Assembly (NCBI GenBank): GCA_947495075.1 | Contig: CANLXH010000001.1 | Location: 1,736,001 to 1,800,000, forward strand | Length of the DNA stretch: 64,000 nt | Source: an uncultured Croceitalea sp. | GTDB taxonomy: Bacteria > Bacteroidota > Bacteroidia > Flavobacteriales > Flavobacteriaceae | Direction: 5' to 3' | Shown: piece by piece, positions 49,622 through 57,532 of the stretch | Layout: each line of letters opens with the position of its first letter | Numbering within the stretch: position 1 is the stretch's first letter | Notes under the pieces: model-generated | The model's input: the letters and a program-made list of their open reading frames with translations, nothing else | What the model was told of the DNA's origin: nothing | Databases searched by the model: none | Translations under genes and position numbers: made by a program

Positions 49622-50461
49622 ATGAAGTATGAAACTACAGGAATTCTAAAGTCATCGGGAGAAAGAGCAAAATTTTCAATTGATAAACTCCATAGTTCAC
49701 TTAAACATAGCGGGGCTAATGAAAACCTCATAAATCGGATAATAAATACCATTGGCAACGAATTATATGAGGGTATTTCAACAAAAGAAATATACAATCG
49801 TGCATTTACACTGTTAAAGCAAAAGAAATCGGTTTTTGCTTCCAAATACAAATTGAAAAAAGCTATCTATGAATTAGGTCCCACAGGTTTCCCATTTGAA
49901 AAATTTGTGGCAGCTATTTTAGAATTTTCAGGATACAATGTGCAACTAAATCAAAATATATCTGGAATTTGTGTATCTCATGAAATAGATATAATTGCTG
50001 AGAGGAATAAAAAAATAAGTATTATCGAATGTAAGTTTCATGGAGAAGAAGGACGCAATTGCAATGTAAAAATACCCCTGTATATTAACTCACGATATAA
50101 TGATGTTATAGTCCATTGGGAGAATAAAAAGGAAAAGGGAAGAATTGAAAATGGTTGGGTTGTTACCAATACACGATTTACAAAAGATGCCATACAGTAT
50201 GGAGAATGTGCAGGATTGTACCTGCTGAGTTGGGATTATCCAAAAAATGATGGGTTAAAAGAGCGAATAGATAGATTAAGACTCTATCCCATAACTGTTT
50301 CTACTTTATTGACCAATAGAGAAAAACATTTTCTACTAAGCAGGGATATCGTTTTGTGTAGACAACTTATAGGTGATAAATTTTTTCTCGACCATTTAAA
50401 GGTTTCCGAGGAACGAAAAGAAAAAATATACAGCGAGTTAGGCCAATTATGTAATCCCTAA
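49622..50461 (+). CDS. ATP-cone domain fused to a Mrr-like nuclease
   Basis: A 279-residue protein. The N-terminal ATP-cone (about 5-90: LKSSGERAKFSIDKLHSSLKHS, TKEIYNRAFTLL) is the nucleotide-sensing domain known from ribonucleotide reductase and NrdR. Then comes a restriction-endonuclease-like domain with FEKFVAAILEFSGYNV, D123, and E136-C-K138 in IIECKFH, the PD-(D/E)xK core of Mrr. DNA cleavage controlled by ATP/dATP levels is a reasonable guess. It is followed after 2 bp by an MBL RNase gene, so they are cotranscribed. It is not next to a methylase or a restriction locus. Confidence 0.75.
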   Translation: MKYETTGILKSSGERAKFSIDKLHSSLKHSGANENLINRIINTIGNELYEGISTKEIYNRAFTLLKQKKSVFASKYKLKKAIYELGPTGFPFEKFVAAILEFSGYNVQLNQNISGICVSHEIDIIAERNKKISIIECKFHGEEGRNCNVKIPLYINSRYNDVIVHWENKKEKGRIENGWVVTNTRFTKDAIQYGECAGLYLLSWDYPKNDGLKERIDRLRLYPITVSTLLTNREKHFLLSRDIVLCRQLIGDKFFLDHLKVSEERKEKIYSELGQLCNP

Positions 50462-50463
50462 TT

Positions 50464-51837
50464 ATGAATAGAATTAAAATTCACTTTTTAGGTGCTGCAG
50501 GAACGGTAACAGGATCTAAGACATATTTAGAGACTTCGGAGCTAAATATTATGGTCGACTGCGGTATGTTCCAAGGGTTAAAAGAACTACGGAAGATGAA
50601 TTGGAGACCGCTGCCCATAGACGTTCCTAAAATTGATTTTGTCTTACTAACCCATGGTCACCTAGATCATACTGGATATCTCCCCAGGCTACTAAAAGAG
50701 GGGTTTAATGGAAAAATAATAGGAACGTCTCCCACCTTGGCAATTACTGAAATTATATTAAGAGATAGTGCTAAAATACATGAAGAAGAGGCAGAAAAAG
50801 CTAATACCGAGGGGTTTTCCAAGCATGATCCAGCGTTGCCATTTTATAACTTAAAAGATGCAGAAACAACATTTAATTTTTTTGAAGCACAGGAACTTGA
50901 ACAATGGAAACAACTTTCAAAAAATATCAAGTTACGATTTGTATACAATGGGCATATCATAGGCTCCTGTTTTATAGAGCTCGAAATTTTTGGAAAGCTT
51001 TTTGTTTTTTCTGGAGATATTGGTAGACAGAAAGATTATCTATTAGATTCCCCAAAATTTCCAGAGTGGGCAGATTATGTATTTATGGAAAGTACTTATG
51101 GTCATAAATTACATCCAAAAGAGGATATTACTGATTTGTTAACCACTCTTATTAAAGAAACTATTACTAATAGAGGTAATCTTATTATTCCTTCTTTTGC
51201 CGTAGAACGGCTTCAATCACTAATGTATGTGTTATGGAAACTTTATCGTCAGAATAATATTCCTAACATTCCCATTTTTGTAGACAGCCCGATGGGAAAC
51301 AATGTGCTTAGTGTTTTTCAACGCTTTCCAAAATGGCATAAACTATCTTTAGATGAGTACCACGCAATGTGCAATCATATTAATATCATAAGTTCTTATG
51401 CAGATACCTGGAAAACCATAGATGACCCAAGACCAAAAATTATAATAGCGGGTAGTGGAATGGTAACTGGAGGAAGGGTTTTGACGTATTTAAAACAACT
51501 AATGAGCATCCCTACCACAACCATTCTATTAGTAGGTTATCAGGTTGAAGGAACTCGAGGCAGACTATTATTGGAAGGTACACATGAGCTCAAAATATAT
51601 GGGAAACATCTTTCTGTAAAGGCCACAGTAAAACATCTAGAAAGTCTTTCAGCTCATGCAGACCAAGCAGAGCTTATCCATTGGTTAAGTGGTATAAAAA
51701 ATATTCCTGAACTCATTTTTCTAATACATGGTGAACTTACCGCTTTAAATAGTTTACGTGTTAAAATAAAGGATACTTTCGGTTGGAAGGTGAGCATTCC
51801 TTTCTTATCTGAGGAAGCCGAGATTTTAATACCCTAA
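50464..51837 (+). CDS. metallo-beta-lactamase/beta-CASP RNase
   Basis: A 457-residue protein: MBL fold with H64-G-H66-L-D68-H69, a beta-CASP domain (about 180-370, with FMESTYGH and the Ser/Asp-rich VDSPMG) and a C-terminal RMMBL domain with SAHADQAELIHWL. This matches bacterial homologues of CPSF73, which are mRNA endo- or exonucleases. The cytosolic target is unknown. It follows the ATP-cone nuclease by 2 bp and lies among low-oxygen-regulon genes, so RNA turnover in dormancy is possible. Confidence 0.88.
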   Translation: MNRIKIHFLGAAGTVTGSKTYLETSELNIMVDCGMFQGLKELRKMNWRPLPIDVPKIDFVLLTHGHLDHTGYLPRLLKEGFNGKIIGTSPTLAITEIILRDSAKIHEEEAEKANTEGFSKHDPALPFYNLKDAETTFNFFEAQELEQWKQLSKNIKLRFVYNGHIIGSCFIELEIFGKLFVFSGDIGRQKDYLLDSPKFPEWADYVFMESTYGHKLHPKEDITDLLTTLIKETITNRGNLIIPSFAVERLQSLMYVLWKLYRQNNIPNIPIFVDSPMGNNVLSVFQRFPKWHKLSLDEYHAMCNHINIISSYADTWKTIDDPRPKIIIAGSGMVTGGRVLTYLKQLMSIPTTTILLVGYQVEGTRGRLLLEGTHELKIYGKHLSVKATVKHLESLSAHADQAELIHWLSGIKNIPELIFLIHGELTALNSLRVKIKDTFGWKVSIPFLSEEAEILIP

Positions 51838-51843
51838 TCAACC

Positions 51844-51886
51844 TGATTTATATCATTTTATAATGAATAGGCTACACTTATCTTGA
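51844..51886 (+). promoter_or_regulatory. FNR-type operator, coiled-coil gene (weak -7)
   Basis: TGAT-TTAT-ATCA (51844-51855) lies 6 bp behind the RNase stop. The -7 region reads TATCTTGA, matching only partly at the standard distance. Confidence 0.65.
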
Positions 51887-51945
51887 AATGGTTTTGAAAT
51901 TCATTAAAATTTAATTTCAAATTAATAAACTTAACCCTATTTGAT

Positions 51946-52377
51946 ATGAAAAACACCTACTCATCACAAACTCAAAATAAAAAAATAGAAGAACTGCATT
52001 ACGAATTACAAGATTGGAAATCTAACTTACATTTCATTAAAGATGAAATCAAGTTCATTAATCAACTACTTAATTCCTATGTTTTTCAACCAAACACACC
52101 GAATCTTTTTGAACGACTACAGGATTATCAACACCGTTTAAAAAAAATAAAAAAAAGCAAAACAGAATTACAGAAAGCTATTGCTCAACATGAAAATAAT
52201 TTAGGTGGCATGATCGAGTGCACCGATGAATACTGCGACTTACAGTATTATAAAAAACACGATACTCTTAAAACTAAAATAGTAGATTCCATTATAAGGT
52301 TTAAGGATCTTAAATCAGAAATATTCAACTATGCAGGTGGTATTTTAAAAAAAAGAAAACCAGTGTCCGACAATTAA
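51946..52377 (+). CDS. coiled-coil protein, paralogue of the gene behind Hsp20
   Basis: A 143-residue helical protein rich in Lys, Glu and Gln, with no signal. KIEELHYELQDWKSNLHFIKDEIKFINQLLNSYVF matches the corresponding W-x-x-x-L-x-FIK-[DE]-E-x-x-F-[IL]-N-x-L segment of the protein at 52991-53446. The rest is coiled coil (ERLQDYQHRLKKIKKSKTELQKAIAQHENNL). I do not recognise a family. It has an operator upstream and lies just before hsp20. Confidence 0.6.
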   Translation: MKNTYSSQTQNKKIEELHYELQDWKSNLHFIKDEIKFINQLLNSYVFQPNTPNLFERLQDYQHRLKKIKKSKTELQKAIAQHENNLGGMIECTDEYCDLQYYKKHDTLKTKIVDSIIRFKDLKSEIFNYAGGILKKRKPVSDN

Positions 52378-52392
52378 AAAAAGAGGTTAAAC

Positions 52393-52435
52393 TGATTTTG
52401 GTCATTTTTAAAAACTAAGGAACAGCATACTTTTA
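52393..52435 (+). promoter_or_regulatory. FNR-type operator and -7 element, hsp20
   Basis: TGAT-TTTG-GTCA (52393-52404) is followed after 27 nt by TTTA in TACTTTTA (52428-52435), 40 bp before hsp20. Confidence 0.85.
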
Positions 52436-52475
52436 TAGGAGAAAATGAAACAATATTAACCCAAAAATCAACACT

Positions 52476-52916
52476 ATGTCACTTATTAAATTTAATAAAA
52501 ACAAATTTCCATTCAATAACAGCTTAGGGGATTTTTTTGATCGTGATTTCCTTTTGGATGACGACTTTTTCAACTTAGAAAAGTCAACTCCAGCAATAAA
52601 CGTAAAGGAACATGATTCAGATTTTGAAATTGAATTGGCATCACCTGGTTTTAACAAAAAGGATTTTGAAATTACCATGAAAGATGATGTGCTTGAAGTT
52701 TCAGCCCAAAAAAGTGAAGAAGAGGAAGAACAGGAGGAAGATTATATGCGAAAAGAATTTAATTATCGCTCCTTTAGAAGGTCATTACAATTACCTAAAA
52801 CGGTAGATGACACCAAAGATGTAAAGGCAACCTATAAAAATGGAATCCTTAAACTACAACTTTATAAAAAAGAAAGTAGTAAAGAAAAAAATAAAAGAAA
52901 AATTGAAGTGGTTTAA
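52476..52916 (+). CDS. small heat shock protein Hsp20
   Basis: A 146-residue alpha-crystallin family protein: a short N-terminal arm with FFDRDFLLDDDFF, the alpha-crystallin domain (about 38-130: AINVKEHDSDFEIELASPGFNKKDFEI, DVLEVSAQ, SFRRSLQLP, YKNGILKLQL) and a basic tail. It holds unfolded proteins during stress. The operator promoter upstream ties it to low oxygen; mycobacterial HspX is a known functional parallel. Confidence 0.93.
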   Translation: MSLIKFNKNKFPFNNSLGDFFDRDFLLDDDFFNLEKSTPAINVKEHDSDFEIELASPGFNKKDFEITMKDDVLEVSAQKSEEEEEQEEDYMRKEFNYRSFRRSLQLPKTVDDTKDVKATYKNGILKLQLYKKESSKEKNKRKIEVV

Positions 52917-52924
52917 ACTTGTCT

Positions 52925-52966
52925 AATCGGCAAATGACCTCATATATCCATTTGCCGATTTTTTTA
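52925..52966 (+). terminator. strong intrinsic terminator after hsp20
   Basis: AATCGGCAAATG (52925-52936) pairs perfectly with CATTTGCCGATT (52949-52960), and the stem is followed by a run of T. It lies inside the 5' extension of the next open frame, so that gene must start further down, at the ATG at 52991. Confidence 0.9.
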
Positions 52967-52990
52967 ATCTATTCTGATACACATAAGAAA

Positions 52991-53446
52991 ATGACATCTC
53001 ATAATTACATAGAATGGTTTGATGCAACGGAGATGTATGAACATTCCAAAGTATGGTTTTCAGAACTCTCTTTTATCAAAGAAGAGCAGAGTTTCTTAAA
53101 TAATCTAATTTGGTTTTTTGCTATAAAACCATTAAGCAAAAAAGAATTTAAAGAGTTAGATGACTTTAAAATTACCATTAATCAAAAACAAGTGTTGCAA
53201 ATTTTAAAGCGGGTTCAAAAACATATGAATCAACTTGAAATCATGCTAGATGATGTAAATCAGCTCAAAATGGAACGAGCTTATAGAGAAACACATAAAA
53301 AACTGTATTCGGAAGTCAATGAATGTCTACTAGATTTTAGAAATGCTAAACAAAAAGGATTTTCGAATTTAACCTCTATACTCAGAAAAGATAAAAAAAT
53401 GGCTTTAGGAAATCCTGATTATAAGCTCAGGAAAATAAAAAATTAA
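52991..53446 (+). CDS. coiled-coil protein, paralogue of the gene before hsp20
   Basis: A 151-residue protein from the ATG at 52991. The longer TTG-initiated frame (52919) would run through a perfect terminator and is rejected. The segment HSKVWFSELSFIKEEQSFLNNLIWFFAIKPLSKKEF corresponds to the same region of the gene at 51946. A helical KQVLQILKRVQKHMNQLEIMLDDV stretch and basic C-terminus follow. No family recognised. It begins a short transcript with the lipoprotein gene 4 bp downstream. Confidence 0.6.
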   Translation: MTSHNYIEWFDATEMYEHSKVWFSELSFIKEEQSFLNNLIWFFAIKPLSKKEFKELDDFKITINQKQVLQILKRVQKHMNQLEIMLDDVNQLKMERAYRETHKKLYSEVNECLLDFRNAKQKGFSNLTSILRKDKKMALGNPDYKLRKIKN

Positions 53447-53450
53447 TATT

Positions 53451-54104
53451 ATGAAAAAATTAACGTCTGGTTTCATAGTAATATTCTTATTGTACAGCTG
53501 CTCTTCAGTTCATCTTGTTAGTAATTGGAAGGATCCAAATACTGTCTTATTCCATGCTAATAAAGTACTTATAGTTGGTATGACAGATAACGAAGAAGTC
53601 CGTGAAGATTTTGAAAGCAAACTAAAAGCAGTTTTTGAGGAACGAAATGTCGAAGCCATGCGAAGTATAGATCTTTTTGATGTTGAATTTACTTCGTCGG
53701 AACAATCAGAAAAAGAACTTTCTGATGTTGAGCAACAGTTACTGAACAAAGACTTTGACGCTATACTTTTTACAAAAATTGTAGGTTCTGAGGATAAGAA
53801 AACTCTTAGAACCGAACTTTCCAAAGTAGAGAATTTTTTTAGTGACGACTATTTAGAACATCAAGGCATCTACTATGAAGATGATTATTACGAAACTTTT
53901 AAAGTTTTCCATGCTGAGACTGCCTTGTACTGCATTTGTGTTGGAAAGGAACGCCAAACAATATGGAAAGCAGGAATTCATATCACTGACCCTAAAAACT
54001 TTAGAAAAACGGTAGATGAATATGTGAAACTTGTAATTATAGCAATGGAAGAGCAGGATTTAATTTTTTATAAAACTAAAGAACATGAAGTTACTGGTCT
54101 ATAG
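53451..54104 (+). CDS. lipoprotein of unknown function
   Basis: A 217-residue lipoprotein with signal and lipobox LLYSC (Cys16). The body begins VHLVSNWKDPNTVLFHANKVLIVGMTDNEEVREDFESKL and has ILFTKIVGSEDK and TIWKAGIHITDPKNF. This order (S-x-W-K/D start, then a beta-alpha fold) recalls DUF4136-type lipoproteins, but I cannot assign it firmly. Its end overlaps the D-lactate dehydrogenase start by 20 bp, so the two are coupled. Confidence 0.6.
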   Translation: MKKLTSGFIVIFLLYSCSSVHLVSNWKDPNTVLFHANKVLIVGMTDNEEVREDFESKLKAVFEERNVEAMRSIDLFDVEFTSSEQSEKELSDVEQQLLNKDFDAILFTKIVGSEDKKTLRTELSKVENFFSDDYLEHQGIYYEDDYYETFKVFHAETALYCICVGKERQTIWKAGIHITDPKNFRKTVDEYVKLVIIAMEEQDLIFYKTKEHEVTGL

Positions 54105-55092
54105 TGCCAAAGAATTTGAAATTCCATTTTTAAGTAAGGCCAATAAAGATGTTCATACTATAACCTATACTAAAGATGCCTTAGACTTTGAAACCGCTAT
54201 CCAAGCACTAAATTTTAAGGCAATCTCAATTTTTTCAGGAGATGATGCCAGCTCCGTTGTCCTAGAAAAACTGTGGGATATGGGGGTAAGATATATACTT
54301 ACACGATCCACGGGTTTCAATAACATACGTATTAAACCGGCATATCAACTTGGGTTTAAAGTGGCAAACGTTCCTAATTATTCTCCTCATGCCATAGCAG
54401 AACATTCTATTGCGCTACTTTTATCTTTAGCAAGAAAAATTACTTTGGCTAACAGTCAAGTTCACAATTACAATTTTTTGTTGGACAATTTAATGGGGGT
54501 TAATCTACATGGTAAAACAATTGGTATTATCGGAACGGGTAATATTGGTTCCGTAATGTGTAAAATCATGAACGGTTTTGGTTGTAAAATCTTAGCGAAT
54601 GATCTTAAACCAAACTATGATTTAGTAGAGTTTTGTGGCGTTAAATATACAAGTTTGGAAAACCTTTGCAGAAAATCGGATATCATTACATTACACATTC
54701 CTTTATCTTATGACAATCATCAACTCATTAATGAAAAGCGGTTAGGATGGATGAAAAAGGGAGCCATACTTATTAATACATCAAGAGGAGCTATCGTTGA
54801 ACATAAAGCGTTGCTAAAAGCCCTAGAAACAAAACAATTAGGTGCCTACGGTGCAGATGTATACGAGAAAGAAAAAGGGATTTTCTTTAAAGATAATTCT
54901 AGTTCTGGTTTAAAAGATGAACAGCTTAAAAAACTATTATCATTCTCTAATGTGATACTTACTCCGCATCAAGCATTTGTTACAGAAGAAGCTTTAGAAA
55001 GGATTGCTGAAATTACTATACAAAACTTAAATGAATTTGAAAAAGGTAAGACCTGCAAAAACGAACTGGGCTATGAAACCTTGATATTATAG
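54085..55092 (+). CDS. ldhA: D-lactate dehydrogenase (2-hydroxyacid dehydrogenase)
   Basis: A 335-residue NAD-dependent D-2-hydroxyacid dehydrogenase: substrate domain with RSTGFNNI and PNYSPHAIAEHSIAL, NAD loop GIIGTGNIGSVM, INTSRGAIVEHKALL (catalytic Arg), and H in LTPHQAFVTEEA. The likely reaction is pyruvate to D-lactate, the fermentative branch, in line with its place in a low-oxygen cluster. The ldhA label is based on resemblance to fermentative D-LDH; other 2-hydroxyacids are possible. It overlaps the cls-like gene tail-to-tail by 6 bp. Confidence 0.88.
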   Translation: MKLLVYSAKEFEIPFLSKANKDVHTITYTKDALDFETAIQALNFKAISIFSGDDASSVVLEKLWDMGVRYILTRSTGFNNIRIKPAYQLGFKVANVPNYSPHAIAEHSIALLLSLARKITLANSQVHNYNFLLDNLMGVNLHGKTIGIIGTGNIGSVMCKIMNGFGCKILANDLKPNYDLVEFCGVKYTSLENLCRKSDIITLHIPLSYDNHQLINEKRLGWMKKGAILINTSRGAIVEHKALLKALETKQLGAYGADVYEKEKGIFFKDNSSSGLKDEQLKKLLSFSNVILTPHQAFVTEEALERIAEITIQNLNEFEKGKTCKNELGYETLIL

Positions 55093-56493
55093 AATTGGGC
55101 TAAAAATCTTCCCAAAGCCTTCTTTCAATTTTTCAGTATAAGGTCGCTGTAAATATTCCTCATAAGAGAGCATTCTGCTAATATGTATATCCTTTAAAAA
55201 ATCTTCTTTCAATGCCATTGCAGTTGATTTATCATAAATGATGGCATTTACTTCATAGTTCTGTTCAAAGCTACGGTCGTCCAAATTAGCAGTGCCGATT
55301 GTTGAAATTTCGTCATCACTTACAATAATTTTACTATGTAAAAAACCATCCGGGAATAGATAGATTTTAATACCAGAATTAAGCAGCGATTCAAAATAAG
55401 AACGCACACACCACCCCACAATTTTACTATCGGTCTTTTCAGAAATCATCAATCGTACATCAACTCCACTAAGAGCTGAAGTTTGTAGTGCTTGTTTAAT
55501 TGCTTGTCCAGGAATAATATACGGGTTTGTTATATAGAGGTAATCTTTTGCCTGATTAATGATAGTGAAATAGGTTTGTTCTAACGATGGAAAATCATCA
55601 TCTGGACCACCGGAAACTATTTGCACAAGGGTATTGGCTACAGTAAGATTAGCTATTTTAGACAATACAACAGGCCGTATTGTCTTTTGACTTACTAAAT
55701 ACCAATCCATAGCAAAAACATGGTCTAGCTGGTGCGCAGCATCTCCTTCCAGTCTAAGGTGCATGTCATGCCAATTTCCTAAAACAGTATCTCCTTTTAA
55801 GTATTTATCCGAAATATTTATCCCTCCCGTAAATGCAATTTCACCATCGATTACAATTATTTTTCGATGGTTTCTATAATTTAAAGAGGAAAGAAACCTA
55901 CCAAATTTAAAGGGAAGAAATGGATAGTACTCCACCCCTATTTCTTTCAATTTTTTGAGATAAGATTTACTTAATGAAAAACTTCCTATACTATCATATA
56001 TCATTCTAACTTTTACACCGCCGTTTATTTTTTTCTTGAATAATGATAATAACCGATTGGCAAGTTCTCCTTCTTCAAAAATATAGTATTGAAGATGTAT
56101 TTGAATCTTAGCCTTATCCAACGCTATAAAAATTGATTCGAAAGTGGTTTTTCCATCCTTAAGTAATTGTACGTTATTATTGCTTGTCGGATGGAAAAAA
56201 GAGTTTTTATATACAAGTTTCATCAGTTTTTTATGCACCTCACTTGTTTCAAAATCTATTTTAAAAAAAGGCTGTGGAAAATATATAGAAGCTTCTTTCT
56301 TTAATTGCATTAATTTATTTTTCCTTCTATTTCTTCCCAATAACAAATACAATAATATTCCACCAATGGGTATTGTAAAAATAGCTAAGAGCCAAGACAA
56401 AGATTTTGAAGGTTTTGCACCGTATAATAAAATTCGGATTACAATAGATATTCCTATGACTATATATATGATAGTGAAAATCGTTATCCACAC
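55087..56493 (-). CDS. cls: cardiolipin synthase (phospholipase D family)
   Basis: A 468-residue protein: two N-terminal helices (about 3-25 and 33-52), then two PLD domains with HKD motifs, NHRKIIVIDGEIAFTGG (H-x-K-x4-D) in the first and LHSKIIVSDDEISTIGTANLD in the second, plus DDRSFEQNYE. This is the Cls architecture that joins two phosphatidylglycerol molecules to cardiolipin in the inner membrane. It lies behind tonB with a 42-bp gap and may share its operator promoter. Confidence 0.9.
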   Translation of the reverse strand: MWITIFTIIYIVIGISIVIRILLYGAKPSKSLSWLLAIFTIPIGGILLYLLLGRNRRKNKLMQLKKEASIYFPQPFFKIDFETSEVHKKLMKLVYKNSFFHPTSNNNVQLLKDGKTTFESIFIALDKAKIQIHLQYYIFEEGELANRLLSLFKKKINGGVKVRMIYDSIGSFSLSKSYLKKLKEIGVEYYPFLPFKFGRFLSSLNYRNHRKIIVIDGEIAFTGGINISDKYLKGDTVLGNWHDMHLRLEGDAAHQLDHVFAMDWYLVSQKTIRPVVLSKIANLTVANTLVQIVSGGPDDDFPSLEQTYFTIINQAKDYLYITNPYIIPGQAIKQALQTSALSGVDVRLMISEKTDSKIVGWCVRSYFESLLNSGIKIYLFPDGFLHSKIIVSDDEISTIGTANLDDRSFEQNYEVNAIIYDKSTAMALKEDFLKDIHISRMLSYEEYLQRPYTEKLKEGFGKIFSPIL

Positions 56494-56535
56494 AGAACTA
56501 TTTTTAAGAAAGACTTTCGATAATTGTTAATAAAG

Positions 56536-57264
56536 CTACATCATCAGCTTAAAATTAACAGGTATGCTATAAGGCACATTCACCGCTATTCCACGTTGTT
56601 TGCCAGGAATCATTTGAGGTAAAGAAGCCATAATCCTTTTAGCTTCTTGTTCCAACAATTTATCTGGTCCTCTAGTTTTAATACTAGTAACATGTCCATT
56701 ACTGTTTATAATAAACTGTACATATACCTTTCCTTGAATACCCATCTCTAAAGCAATTGGAGGGTATTTAAAGTTTTCCTTAATATGTTCTTGAACTTTT
56801 TTTTGAAAACAAACTCTTTTGTCAGCATTGGTGCCATTTTCACAACCTGGGAAAATAGGTACATCTTCAATAACCGCAAAGGGAACGGTAATTTCTTCTT
56901 CTACCTCTTCCATCGAAACATCATCAACTAAAAGGACAGGAGCATCTATAGAAGCTTCTTGATCTGTTTCTGTACTTTGTATGATTGTTTCTTCAATCTC
57001 TTCAGTATCCTCAACAACTTCGATAATTGTAGGGGCGGAAGGTGGCAGAGTTGGTGGAGGGGGTGTGACTTCTTTTGTTATTGGAACTTCTTCATCTAGA
57101 TCTGGTTCCATTGTGTGAGCAATAATAGCTTCACTAATAGAAGTATCATAACTTTTCAACTCTAGTGCTCTCCAAGTCAGAAATAGAACCAGTGCAAGTC
57201 CAATTACAAAGTAGAGTCCGCTATTCTTATTTAAATCTGCTTTTGGATTTTTTTTTGGTTTCAT
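56536..57264 (-). CDS. energy transducer TonB
   Basis: A 242-residue TonB-like protein: one N-terminal helix (about 16-35), a Pro-rich and acidic linker (EVTPPPPTLPPSAP, about 65-78), and a C-terminal TonB domain (about 150-242: CFQKKVQEHIKENFKYPPIALEMGIQGKVYVQFIINSNGHV). A CxxxK insert (PGCENGTNADKRVCF) is typical of Bacteroidetes TonB. It transfers energy from the proton gradient to outer-membrane receptors. The upstream region has the operator. Confidence 0.9.
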   Translation of the reverse strand: MKPKKNPKADLNKNSGLYFVIGLALVLFLTWRALELKSYDTSISEAIIAHTMEPDLDEEVPITKEVTPPPPTLPPSAPTIIEVVEDTEEIEETIIQSTETDQEASIDAPVLLVDDVSMEEVEEEITVPFAVIEDVPIFPGCENGTNADKRVCFQKKVQEHIKENFKYPPIALEMGIQGKVYVQFIINSNGHVTSIKTRGPDKLLEQEAKRIMASLPQMIPGKQRGIAVNVPYSIPVNFKLMM

Positions 57265-57283
57265 AACCTTCTGATTTTACATC

Positions 57284-57326
57284 TGAAGGTAAATGAAAGA
57301 GGTAGTTTAGACTATGACATTGGTCA
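57284..57326 (-). promoter_or_regulatory. FNR-type operator, tonB (imperfect -7)
   Basis: TGAC-CAAT-GTCA on the minus strand (57326-57315) is followed after 27 nt by TTCA in TACCTTCA (57291-57284), one mismatch from the TTTR consensus. The flanks resemble those of the operator at 42024. Confidence 0.72.
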
Positions 57327-57367
57327 GTTAAAACATCATTTGCAACCATGTTAAATAAATCACTGCC

Positions 57368-57490
57368 CTATAAGTGACGTTCATAGTAATGCTTACCCAA
57401 AGTTGGAAATTCTTGGTGAAGAAGACGAGACAAACGACCTTTCAATTTCTTTACCATAACACTTATACTTAAAGAAGGAGGGTATAGAAA
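57368..57490 (-). pseudogene. remnant of an IS200/IS605-type transposase
   Basis: On the minus strand a short frame reads PPSLSISVMVKKLKGRLSRL-L-H-Q-E-F-P-T-L-G and ends at a stop after 37 codons from 57481. PPSxSxSxxVxxLKGRxSR-L-[LH]-x-EFP is the conserved middle of Y1 transposases of the IS200/IS605 family. No catalytic HUH or Tyr part is left and no inverted ends were found. It lies in the gap between tonB and the Nramp-like gene. Confidence 0.65.
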
Positions 57491-57532
57491 CTAATTAGAT
57501 TAAAAATATATACAATTTATTATTCTATTTGG

